Source: Bombus terrestris
Taxonomy: Eukaryota; Arthropoda; Insecta; Hymenoptera; Apidae
DNA length: 64,000 bases
Assembly (NCBI RefSeq): GCF_910591885.1
Contig: NC_063275.1
Location: 23,238,501 to 23,302,500 of the forward strand
Reading direction: 5' to 3'
Position numbers and translations under genes: made by a program. The first letter of the stretch is position 1. Each line of letters opens with the position of its first letter. Positions 12,601-25,800 of this stretch are shown here, one piece after another. A model generated the notes under the pieces. It made no database searches. It was not told where the DNA came from and worked only from the letters and a program-made list of their open reading frames with translations.

Positions 12601-15600
12601 TGATCCAAAGACTACAGCAAGGTTAACATCTATATTCGACTCTATCTACCTTTGTTTCTTTTTTAAAAATTATTAGAATCGTCAAAAATTTCATTCGTGC
12701 AGACATTATCACAGAATGGGGCAAATGGTTTCTTTCTCTTTGACCTATACAAAATTTCATTTGTTACGCATCTTCAACAACGAAGCTTCTCGTGCGGTAT
12801 CGATACAAGTCTCACCGATTGACTCGTATTTGCGTTGAACTATTCGTAATTTTAATGATGCAGGATCGCGAGAAATCGCTGTATACTCGTCTCATTTTAG
12901 ACGAAAATGAAGGAAAAGACAAAACGTCGGTCGGTGGTGCTTCGCATTCGAGAACTCTCGGGCCAAAACGTTTACCTGTTTGTATTGCCGGAGTCACTAT
13001 TTGGCTTTGGCGCGATAAAGTCTTAATAAAGGTTTCATTAAAATATTTACGTATTGAGTGTTTCGTCTTTCCTTCGTCACCGATGGCTGGTGAGTCTCGA
13101 TCGTCACTGCTTTATACAGATTCCTTGCATTCTCCTTTCACAGCCTGTGCAAATATAATGCGCTCCGTTGGATGCGTATTTATGTTATGTATATCTTGAA
13201 ATTTTGATCCATCGATAGATCATATGACAAATTGATGATTTCAAACATGACATCTATCTACTTAGTAACTTGTTACTTGTTTTAAATACTATTATCAGGT
13301 CGTTTATGTGTATTTAAATTAACAATAGCCTGTTACAGTTCAATAAATAAATTGTCGATGTATCTGTCGTTTTTGAAACGCATAATGATGCTTCTCTATC
13401 AACTAACGCATTACTCCACTAATTACTATTAATATACTGTAATTAATTATTATAAAGTAGTTATATGCAGAAAAATACATAATCACGAGATTTTTCCAAG
13501 GTTTTTCCTTGCCTCAGTTTCAAGTTTTTCACGTATCAAGCAGAGCAAAGAGGTTATTTCTTCCAATGACGAGGAACAGCTTCACGATAATTAACAACAT
13601 CAATTTTATTATTGCGGGTTGGCTGTTAAAAATGAATTTCATCTCACGATGATATTCTACTAAAAATAATTATATTAATCGTAACGAATTGAAATTATTG
13701 CAGATTTCTCTATACTACATGCATATTATTATTTATACGATGTAAATTATATCCTGTGAAGAAGCAAGTATCCGCAAACTTTTCAGCCGTACAAGCTGTT
13801 TAGCTTTGTACTTGACAATCCCCGTGAAATATCAAAGAATATAGCTATTCGATAACTTAATAAGATTGTTATCGACGTTGATAAACATCTCTAATGTCAG
13901 GAATTTTGATTATACGCAATAGCAAGTATTACAACATCATCAATGAATAAAGCTTTTCTCGATACAGACATATGGACACGAATATGAATTAATTCAGTTT
14001 TATCTGTTGATGATAATAAAAATGATATCAAAGTTATGAAATACAGGCTTTGTATATAAATTATTTTTATGGAGGATTCTATAAATACAGAGCATTTGTA
14101 CGCGTCTTGAGAACATTTATCGGGTTGAGGTTATGGGCATTAATTCTTTCGCAGTTCAGCCCGCTAAAGTACTGTCACTGAACGTAACGCGAGCTAGAAA
14201 TACGCACAGTGTGCGTGGTTGCTGTATATACGTTTTCCTAAGTCTTAAATAACAATAATTCGATATATGAAATATCGTTTCACTGTCAATGGATTTAATA
14301 GATTTTTTAGCATGAAACAGTATACATACGATCGTTTCGATGTTATTTCAATAATGAGTAACTTTAAGAAGTGATTAATCCAATATGTCAATAAAATCAA
14401 CAAAAAATGTTCTGCCGATAACGAAAAAATATATTATTGACTACAGATGGCACTTGTATATGCATCATTTGAATGCCGAATATATGGGGTGCCGGACTCA
14501 GGAGTAGTCCCGTGGTCGCCGCCTATATGCGGCGCTCGTACCCACAGGTCATCTGGTGGATGCAATCTATAAGCGGTGCTCGAAGTCAGAAGGTTAAGAA
14601 AGATTTTAATAAAAGTTGCATTGCCTTCTTCGTAGCAGTTACGCTATATTCTGTAATCAACTATATATCCTTTGAAATATCTTCTTTGAAAGATAAAATA
14701 TTCTTTAAAATATCTTGTATCGCGTTCCGAGAAATGGAAATGTTCAATTTAAATGTTTAACTATAATACATTGCACTCTTTGGTCAAATAATCAACATAG
14801 ATTCGATGAACGAACGGCAAACACCGTACTGAATATCTTCGATTGTAAATTTTTTAGACTGATTAATGAACGTAAGAATGATTATGGCTAACGAACGATA
14901 CTTGGAACAAAACTGGCCTTTATCTTTGATATACATAACCATGCCCAATTGCTTTATGGTCGATAAAAGTTATCGAATAACCAGATGATGCTGCCAATTG
15001 TATATGACTCATTCGTAGCTCGGATGATCAGTCAAGTTGATTCCTTTTGATTTTTCTACGAGGGGCGCCGGCGAAGGCGACGTTAAGGAACATCAAGAAT
15101 ACTCGATGTTACATGCGCTATTTATTTCTAATAAAATAATAATAAATCTGCAATAACATATTATTTAATATTTACGATAACAATAATAATTTTAGAGAAT
15201 TAAGAATTTGTTTACTTTTATACATTTTGGAACTTTCGCAACAAAATTTTGTTACTGATCTTTTTATTGCTACTATTATCCTTCTTTTTCGACGCTTGTA
15301 CATATTTTTCTTTCTAAAGTAGACAAAGATCAATATTTTCGCAAAAGATAAAGTAAAACGCCATCGAGTATCTATCTACCACCTGACAGGTGAGTTATAC
15401 GAATGAGTTGGTTGATGAAATCATTCCTTTCACGATTTGAAATTGTATGAAGGACCAGATATAGAAGAAACGCTCCGTGTTTGTTAAAAATGTTGTTTCC
15501 TCGAATACTCTAAAGATAGTTAAAAAGAGAGCATCTGAAAAATAGCATCTATTTTTGGAGCATCGCTTATAGTTCTATAAAAAATTACACCTAAACTTTT

Positions 15601-16261
15601 TGAGCGATCTTCGTTTTTCCTCAATGTTATATAACCATGTACTAAAATGCACTAGATACGCTAATTCTTTTATGGTGCAATTTTTTTTTAACTAATTTAA
15701 TTTTTCTCTATCTAATTATCTCCATGTGAATCTTCTTGCCGGTATTAATATATTAATATTATGTACTACTAACCCAGTGCAGCTTGAAAAGTAGGGTCGA
15801 GCAGCGAGATATTTTTCTATATAAGTTAAAAACTAAAGTCGGCCTTGGCTTATATATATCGGAAAAAGATGTTGAGAAAGTTGTCGAGCTTTATAACATA
15901 TTTCAAAATCATCGAAATCGGAGAGCAAGTGACTTCTCCACAAATTCGTCCATTTTTCGTGAATTTCGTTTCAAATTTCCTGTGGTTTCCGTACAAAACC
16001 ACCGGGGTCGTTAACATTTCTCTATCGATGCTCTAATTAATGACAACTTCGTCGTGAGTTCCCATTATCTTGCATATAACGAAATCTTTTCGGGTCATAT
16101 ACATGTGAATCATATATAATAACAGAATGAAAGAAAATCCTCTAACAAGTGATTCTTCCAGACGCTATCAAATATCCTAAAAACATAAATACATAAAACA
16201 CGTTAAAATCAATCTTCTGGATGGATAATAACAGAGTTGTAAGTAAAATTAAGGTTCGACA

Positions 16262-16813
16262 GAGGATGCATTTGTAATATCGCGGTCAGATTCGTGCGTT
16301 TCGTTGTGTATACACGTGCGTGTAAATAGTGTCTCTGAGTCGACATAGTGGGGATGCAGAAGCGAACAGTAACGAGAGTAGGGATGCATAGGTAGTCTCG
16401 CGTAGGTTTCAGAGCAGAATGTTAGTGCGGGCGTACGAGTACTGGCGACGTGTTGGAAGTGAACGCGTCTTGTTTCTTTTATCTTATCGTATATAGTTTT
16501 ATCACTGCGTAAATAGTAGGAGTTTTACGTTTACCATTGCTCAGATAATTTCGTTTGTCAAAAATTAAAGCGCGAACGAATCTAGGGAAATGTCAAAGAA
16601 TGCGAAGAGAAAGGAGAGAAGCTCGATCGCCTGAAGTGTGAGATTCGCGTCCGTGTGCGTGGTATGTGTGCGCGCGTGTCTCGTGCGTGAGTGTATCGGC
16701 GTTCCGTGCTTTGTGTGTAGCTCTAAACTATTTGGTGCCAGTGTGCGTGTCGTAGGTATATATCGTGTGTATACACCTTTTCAACAGTGGAAAGAGAAGA
16801 AACGAGGAGAGAG
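16262..16813 (+). promoter_or_regulatory. Putative promoter and 5' leader upstream of the 16814 ATG
   Basis: Composition changes here from A+T-rich intergenic DNA to a G+T/CpG-rich leader (repeated GTGCGTG, TGTGTGCGCGCGTGTC) leading to the ATG ATG at 16814. This is typical of insect 5' UTRs. No TATA box or initiator was fixed, so the transcription start is unknown. The boundaries are approximate. Confidence 0.4.
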
Positions 16814-16843
16814 ATGATGACAGTGGCAACGACTAACGGCCAG
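16814..16843 (+). other. Candidate first coding exon of the RhoGAP gene
   Basis: ATG ATG ACA.. encodes MMTVATTNGQ and ends CAG|GTGGGT in phase 0. It can splice in frame to a CAG at 21735-21737 (acceptor GTGGCGCAG) or to GCGGCGAG before TERYPYEMEE. Both acceptors have weak pyrimidine tracts. It is the only start-plus-donor seen in the leader-like block at 16.3-16.8 kb. It could instead belong to another transcript. Confidence 0.45.
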
Positions 16844-19800
16844 GTGGGTCTCTGACCCCGCTGGACAATAAAACAGCTTCGTGTTTTAAATAGTGTTCTA
16901 TGTGCAAGATTAAAGCACTTCGATCAGCGAAAAATACTCGAGTAGCCGAGGAATCGTTTTACGGCCTCGTCTTGGACAAGTTTCAAGGTACGTGCCTTTT
17001 GTTTCTTTATATACGATGCTTTCATTTCGACGACACTCGAGAATCAACAAGTAGGCAGCTTTGGTTCGCTATAGAAAAGTCAGTTCAATCTGGTGCTCTT
17101 AAGATACATACTGTGATAAACGTTTCAAAGGCACTGACTTTCCACAACAATAGAGATTTTTCTCGGCACAATCGTGGTAACCTTGCTGCGTGAAGATCCA
17201 AAGAGCATAGGTACATCAGGATATGTTTACTGTGTATGCAAGAATGGAGACTGATTAGAATAAGAGTCGACGCTAGATTTGTTGACATATGATGCACTGC
17301 AATAGATATACCATAAATACTGCAGATAGATAGATATACTGAGAATAAATAGGTATATACACATGAATGTTAGATGTAAATGATTATGCTTCTATCTTGA
17401 ATTTTCACCTCAAACAAAAAGCTTTTAGTTTTATTTGGTATTAAAAAATAGCGAATTTTGGAAATACATAAAAACACAATCTAATTTCATCTTCTATATA
17501 TCTTAAAAATATGTAAATCTAGGAGAAGTGAAAGATTATCCTGACCAATAATTAATTTTTGTTCAAACACAATACAAAACACAGTTTGATCCGGACAACG
17601 TATAATATTTTGTAATATCCTTAAAATCAAGGCTATTGCACTATTTACCGACCTTAATCTCCTACATTTGTGTACCATACATAGACGACATAGATTACAA
17701 TTAAATTTGTACGCGAAAATTAAGTAGAATATACCTAATAATGTTTCTATCTTAATAAAAAAAGGACCTACATATTTTTAGTAACCTCAAAAATGAAAAA
17801 GTTGACCGATTTAATAGCCGAACGGATTGATCAACAAAAACAAACCGATACATAGGTACAGTACAATAGTAAGGAATGCCATATCAATACAAATGATATT
17901 ATTCTTTTAATACGAACTATAAACAAGAATGGTTACGTGAGCAACGAGGATGCGCGCATACTAAACGTAGAAGCCTATCGACGTTTTGGCAAATATTTGC
18001 CTTTCAAAGGAACAGTTGCCAAGTATGCCACTCGGTTGATAGGAGTAATTGGAGCGACTTTATTATTGACTGTTTGCCTTGCATGTATTTTTGTGTGTCA
18101 TTTGAATCATACAATGAATACCAAGATCAAATTATCTCGAACATGTCTTATCGACATAACATTTGAATAAAAGAAACCATTATATTCCAAATATAAATGA
18201 TAATTCAAATGATAATAAATCAACAACTAACACGTGTCATTAATACAATCAAATAAAAACACTGAATTAATTTCAGTAATTATCCGACATAATAAATAAT
18301 GTTACAATGATAGCTTACACGATTATGTATTAATAAAAAATGTAGTTCAACTAACCTTTCTTGAATGACAAGCAAGAAACATTGAAAAAACATTTGTGTA
18401 AAGAGAATGATTCACTTAACTGAAACAAGCCATTTTTTTTGTGATTGAGGTTAGAAACAAATGTTGGAGAAAAAAAAGAATGGTTAAAACTGGACTATAT
18501 ATTCACGATCACACATTTTTCGCAAGTGCGATGATGCATTTTACAGTTGCGCAATTTTTTAAAATAGAAACATACATTTTCTGTTGCATAGATCGAATCG
18601 ATTCCTCGTTCGATATAAGAAAATATTAGCGTAGCATGGTTGAAAACTGATTAATTTAAAAGACATTTTAACTTTAATTTTGTAGAACTTATTATATGTA
18701 TAAAGAAGAAGGAAAGACGTAACGCAATATTCTTCTATTTATATTTTCTGCTTTTGATACGATAAGCTCTACAGAACTAAAATTGAAATACCTCCTAAAT
18801 TAATCACTTTTCTTTCACTTTTCTGTTTTCCCTGGCATCTTCTCTAACTTCAACCAAAAAAAAAGATATTACGTGTTGCAGTCGCATGAATCACCCAGTA
18901 TATTTGTCTTACATTTAAAATCCGTAATCTTACCGACTTAATTCAATAATACCGTTAGGTCAACAATGAGAATTTCTTTAATGAGAAAGTGGAACGCGCG
19001 AGTATCAGAAAACTAACCGCGTATGTTTCCCAAGACTGGCCGAAGTCATGGAATCAAGTTTACAGACTTTGATAGCGCTGGTTTTAGCGCGAAAAGACCT
19101 TGCTTATTAATGTTAGGCAGCAGGAAATTGCGGGCGTTTAGGGAATAACGTCGAATACTTATCATTTTGCAGCGGAGATATCGGTTAATTTTAGAAACTC
19201 TGATGGATCTGTTGGCACGACTTTGCCATGATTCACGTTCCGTTCACGGCTGAGCAGAGGGAACATCGAACCGCTCTCCTTTGTCCGACAATGAGGAACA
19301 TGGGAATCTAGGTCCAGCCCGACGATCCATGGATCGGAACTGAGAAAGCATGGAAACGTGACGTTCGTGTTGGTTAGTGTAAAAAACCGGAAACTGAATG
19401 CGTTCGCTATCGGATTTCGAAGCGATGACTCAGTACTATAGAACAGTCGTGTCAATATATAGTTTTCCCTGTTCTTTTTTTCTTTATTATTCTTGTTGAC
19501 CACGTGACTAAGATGCGGCGATTCAAACGCGCCAGAGTTTCCAATGACTGTCGTTTTCGCGGGAATTAGAAATTTTATGTTATTAGCCGTTGTACGTATT
19601 ACTGTCGCATGGTTTATCGTTTGATCTAAGTTTGTTTGTTATTTATCAATTTTTCGAATGATTTTTATAAGATGACATTTACGTGCAATTTGAAGTAGAT
19701 GTACCGGAGAAGATGCAGCATCCTAACCTATATCTTTGATATCGTTTACATAAACGAAGGTATTAAGTAGAAAGTTCGACTCGGATTAGCATTTGGAAGC

Positions 19801-22800
19801 GTTAATAAACTGTTAAAAGGAAGTATACGTTAAGATCCACAATTATATGTGTAGTACTAGCGTATGATAACGTACGTACGATTATCATTCAAATTACTTC
19901 CTTAATAATGTGTCTTCATTTCCAGATTTACATACATGAATAAACGTTACGTACAAGACACACGAATAAACGTTTCACGTTTCATATTAACTAATTCGAA
20001 CATTTTATAAAATATTTTATCGCAATGAAATACTTTCTACGAACAGTAAAATTACTACGAAAAGATGATTTAAGAAATAGCTTAAACACGATGGAATTAC
20101 AGATCAACTTGAATTACAATTAACGTAAAATTTAATTAGGTGAAAATTATCGGACACCAGAAGGGGTATGCATGAAGCTGATAATCAAGACGAATCGAAA
20201 TTATAAAACATGATTTATTCCAACTGCTCATTGCTAATCACGTGACTCGGAAGCGGTGATTCAACCGTGCAGAAGTGCTTCGCGCTGAGCTGTCTTTATT
20301 ATCTAAGTAACTATCGTTGGTAGAATGTACGAAGCAAATGTTGATAGTTCTTCGAGTCAGTGTTCAACGCCTCGTCGGGATCTCGAAAATGAGGAATCGT
20401 CTTCGGATGTTGCGACGTATGATAAATTAATATATATCATTTTTTACAAATATTCGCTTGGTAATCTATCTCAAAGCCTTGAACAATTATGTGCTCAATC
20501 TTTGATTCAGCATACAAATCGCTCGAACTGCCCGATCTTTTTTACCTACCTTATTCATATTCTTCGTTTATTCACTAACAATCCTTTATTAACTATTAAT
20601 AATTTCTTTTTAATACAAGTGTATGGGAGAAGAGTTTCTTCAATGGATGAACATTTCTACCTGAGATTGCATTTTAATTGTGCAACGTGAGAACAGGTGC
20701 CAGCAGGCTTACGCATGTGTGTTGCAAGATTGGAAATGAATTCTGTTTGCTCGATAAGTTTAGCATACTTTCACTGCTTTGTGGTAGTACGATCAACCAC
20801 CATACGCTTCTGATTATTTCAAAATTTGTACATTTTCTTTCCGATTTTACTATTATTCGTTAATTTTAACGTCATCCTTTCGTTCATTTGATACAATTCT
20901 AATTACATAATTTACATATGTGTACGTATAATGGCAATTAATTTTTCTTCTCTTTTTCTAATTCTGTATTAAAAATTAATTATCAGTTCACTTACTATCT
21001 ATCATCGACGTGCTACCATAAAAATTCTAATCCTCATATTAGATCGATTAAAATATTAATCGAACGTGAGATATGGAAAGTAATAGATTAAAAAGAGACT
21101 AAATTACAACTGTCCGACACTGCTCTATTATCTCTGGCCGCGCGCATGTGACTTTTTTTACGTCTCAAGTTGCACTGAACGCGATACTATCAAGTCCCTT
21201 GACACAGGTTGACGAGATGACATCCGAATAATCGTTGCAATTATAACATAAGACGGTTTAAATGGCTTTAAAATCGCTCGTACATCTCAGTTCTGTCTTT
21301 TTAATCACAATTAATCTCGTTAAATTTATTAAAACGATAATTATATTTCTTGTAACAATTAGTTTTTCGAAGAAATATCGAGTCCTTTGTCTTTCAAATC
21401 AAACTGAACAAGTTATATTGATTTCTTTAAACGAAATCCATCTTATCGAATTCCTCAAAATTATTATATAATCGGTTGACCCGAATCGTACAAAAATTCA
21501 TTAATATCATCTCGGATCCAGTCGGATAAGCTGCATCGTAAAAACTTGTAAAATTCAATTACGCTAAGAAGTACTTTGTTCGCGAAATTCACGAAAATTC
21601 CAAAATTTGAATGACCAATTATTTAACCAGCTCGCACCTCGCAATAACAATAGCATCCGAAACGTACCAATTTCAAAATGTACACGCATGAAAGATATGA
21701 AAATACTGTTATAAGGGGACCGAAGCATGTGGCGCAGCTTCTACGTTCCTGGATCCTTCGGTTAAAAACGAGCGGCGAGACAGAAAGATATCCATACGAG
21801 ATGGAGGAGAAACCGATACCGAAACCTAGGTCGGTGATGACCGAGCGACCGGTACCAGCACCGAGGAGGAAGTTGCCACCTTCGATGCCAACGGCTCGAT
21901 TCAGCAGTCACAGCGATTCGAGCCAATCGGAGAAAAGCGACGACTCGAAATCGACGTCGGAATCGAGGAGTACGAACAATGAATTTTTTCGAAATCTGAG
22001 CAGTAGCTCCCGACAACTGAAAGACGAGATTTCGGAGAAGATGACGATGAAGGGCCGTGCGGTAATTTCCAGCACGAGGAACGCTAGTATCAGATTGGAA
22101 AAGTCGGTGAAGAATCTTTTAACGAGACGGTTAACTTCGTTGAATCAGGACGATCTTTTAAGGGATAACACCGGTGGTAATAAGAAGTTCAAAGATCCTG
22201 TAGAGGATGAGAGATGCGTCTCGATGCCGGCTGACGATATTTTCAGCAGCATCTCGTTCTACAGTCCCTTGAACAGTAATCTGAGAAGCGTCAGAAACGA
22301 GGAGGATCTTTCCGGGACGCGTCACAGTCCACCACCTCCTGCATATCCTCCTCCACATCCTGACGAGTCTATCTACGACGAACTGCAGTCCGTCACGTCA
22401 GGCAGCAGTCGATACGACACGATCAGCTCGACCATCTCTGACAAAGTCGACAGGGACTTCCCCGAATCGTTTGATCTACTTAGTTTCGTGCTCAATCAGG
22501 TAAACGTACCGTTTAAAAACGTATTTCAATTGTTTTAACCCTTTAATTTCTGTAGAACTTCTTATTTACTCTAAAACATAAGCAAATTAATAATTTGTGG
22601 CTTCCAATTCATTTTAACGACTACGTTATCTATTTCAGATAGTGCTGATTCATAATAGTGCGTGCTAGATCCATGATTTTGTTTACTATTCCATCGTCTT
22701 CGACTGTGCGTTAAAATACCCAAACGTTTATGATCTGTCATTTTTTATTTCTAATAAAAATCGTTCAATCGGTGGAAGTAGAGATCAGGAAAATTTCTCG

Positions 22801-25800
22801 CATTGCGTCATAGCCCCAGCTATGGCAATTGGAGAGTTAGAAGCGTGATTTGTATTTCTTTTTATAACTGTATTCAAGAATAATGCTTTTGATTGTTCGC
22901 AAATACTTCTTCGTGCTCTTCCTTTGTTTTCTTTTTTCCCCTTGCTGTACATTGTGAAGACCTAGAGGGAACATATTTCGCAGCAAGAGAATAGACGATC
23001 AAACGAGTGAATGAAATAGGGACATAGGATAAAAGTGGATTTTGTTTCTCGACTTTTCTTTATAAATAAAAGAGCGAGTCTGAGTTGTCACATTAAAATG
23101 TTCTCTTTCACATTACCGAAGGGAATAACACTTTTGATCCTAGGTCGTTAGCTTTCTTCCTTCCGCTATCAATAAAATTATTAGCGCATGGCCTTCAGTC
23201 TGTCACTTAGTTAGCGCCCGTTTAATTTTTAAAACTACTTCAGCTAGTTGAAACGTTTGATTTCCATCAAGCAAATGTAACTTTCCATTCGTTTTTTTTG
23301 TCATGGCATTTTCTATGTTATAGTTTACTGAATGAATCAAATATCGATACAAATATCTAAATATTACTTTATCTCTTTATCCTATTGTCCTTATCAAAGA
23401 ATAAGAATAATAAGACAAGAGAAAACTGACCAGAACAATGTCATAGGATTAGATTGAAGATTTTTATGCGTTCATAGGAAATTTGCATAAAATACCACGA
23501 TCTTGCATGTAATTAACAAAACGCTAAAACAATTACGTTAAGGTACAAACAAAAATATAATTAAAAATTTCCCATGGTTTATTAACAGGCCAGTGATTCC
23601 GATCAGAGCTTGAACCTTTCCGACGTAAACGTGACGGTACCGTTAGACAAATCGGATAACGTGAAGAGATTATCCAGATCCGATTCCTGGACGTTTTACG
23701 ACACCGCGCCAGTTGGGAAATCCGAGGGGCTCGACGAACTGGACAGGATATCCAGCGCAGAGGAGGACATCCTGGACAAAGAAGTGCCTCTGCTCGATCG
23801 AACGTCGGACGCGTCAAATGGAAGCCAAGCATCCATTCAAAATTCTCTGTATGAAAATCTGTCGCCGCAAAAGGCACAAGAAGAGAAAGAAACAACGTCG
23901 AACAGTCCAGAAAATAGACAACAGAGTAGCAAATCTTTATTGTTCGAGTTTGACCCGTTCGCGAGAACTTCCGATGAAAACGTGTATAGCAACTTTGAAA
24001 ATAACGACTTAATGTTACTGGAGACTTTATTGGCCACCAACGATTCGCCGAGCAGCTCTGGCAGTATTCTGGACTTTCAGGAAGCAGTCGATAACGAGGA
24101 GGAACAAGATGACGTGGACGAAGAGGATGCCGAGCAGATTTCGTCAGTGCCACCAGAACCACCGAAAAGATTCGACTCCTTGCCGAAAAACGAGTACGAC
24201 GAGGTCGCAGAGATCCTTCCAGAGCCGGATAAAAGCGCTACGGGCAAAAATCCGGCTCTATTGCCGAAATTAGCGCATCTAGTGACTCGGAAGCAACCCG
24301 CTGTTCCCCCTAGGAAACCGACAGCGAAGAATCGCTCGAGCGAGGCATCCTCTCCTACCTCTGTCACAGCTAAATCCGTGGCTGCTACGACTAGCGATAG
24401 TTCAGGTAGTCGCTTAGTTATATCGTAGCTTTAAGTTGATCATTGAATTAAGATTTTGATATAAATCAAATCGTGGTGTAGATAAAAAGCAGGGATGGTA
24501 GGATTTTGTCTAAAGAGTTGGAAGTAAATTTGAAAATTTTAGGAGGAAGATTACAACGGTATTCAAGAAAGAGTAGAAACGTAATTTAAATCAGTTTGAT
24601 AATGTTGACGATAATTGAGACGACTTTTCATTTTCGATGTGTATTAGAGAAAGTAAATAGTAGGTGGAGAGAATCGTCAATGTTAAATATGTAAATGCAT
24701 GTTACCGTTCAAAGATGTATAATCGCTATTTTACACTTGTCGATTCTTCTACGAAGAACTGATGATTCAACTGAGTTTCACACGTGGGTACTGCGTGGCA
24801 TTAAATTTCAAGATAGCGATAAATTGCAATATCCCAATATGCTTTATTACACTTAAACAATTATATAATCCTACTACTCGTCTACGTTTTAACGTCTTGG
24901 CCGATCGATTATTATAATAATTATCTGGAACTTCACGTATCCTATTTTTAGACTGCAATTGAGCTTCCAGTGATGTATAGAAGTACAGAAAGACTATATC
25001 GTCAATTGAGAGTAACTTAAATTAGTGTTAACAGTTTAACCCTTCTAACTCGACGCCACTTGAAGCATTTTGTCCTACACCGCTGTAAAATTCAAAATTA
25101 TGATAATTTTTTATATAAATAGCCTACGCCTTGAAAGCAATCATACTTGTAAGATGTGATTTCTAATATTTAATATAAAATACTAATGACTCGACCTGAG
25201 CTATTCTGTGGCGATATTTGTACTGTAAACTACACCGATGTATACAGCGTATATAAGTATATCGAGTTAGTAGGATAAAATCGTATGGTAATGAGTATTT
25301 CGTTAATTTTGTTCACTTCCGTGTCTTTATTCCTAACGTTTAAAAAAAGGCGTAGGCAAGTGCTTGCTTAATTTCATATGAAGCATATGGTAAAGAAAAC
25401 TTTTTATTTTTAAGCTCATATTTATCCAAAATTTGTCAAATTGTTGACTGTTTCTTTATAATAGTAGAAAATAGTATTCGTATCCTCGCAATTATTGAAT
25501 TTGATGGTTTGTTTAAACTGCCATTTATAGTATAATAGACGATTAGTTTTTAATAAACGACATACCAATTTATGTATTCGTATTGTTAAACATTGCAATC
25601 TGTATATCGTTAAAGAATATCGATCATTTGAATTCAATAATTACGAGTATGAATATTTCTGTGACACACCGTATCTTATTAATAGACTGCGAATGTTTAT
25701 GCAATTTTATACTTCTGTGGCGATAGTTAAAGGAGTAAAACCTAAACAGAGATTTGCTTCACTTATTCATATATATATCGGTATATCATATTTTGTATAT

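Larger units (their letters stand above)
3023..16261. other. Gene-poor intergenic region (3' UTR of the zinc-finger gene at its left end)
   Basis: About 13 kb with no convincing protein gene. The left 0.6-1 kb is probably the 3' UTR of the zinc-finger gene, though no clear AATAAA was fixed. ORFs of 60-135 codons here start mostly with GTG/TTG, overlap each other on both strands, or are translations of simple repeats. Specific repeats are listed separately. The regulatory content cannot be judged from the sequence alone. Confidence 0.6.

Noticed and set aside
12792..13199. 135-codon ORF on the + strand
   Set aside because: Starts with GTG, no splice or family signal, ordinary composition for chance; an ATG-started version (12855) is still unsupported.
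19162..19503. 113-codon - strand ORF next to the E-box element
   Set aside because: GTG start and no recognisable motif; more likely chance in a G+C-richer patch.
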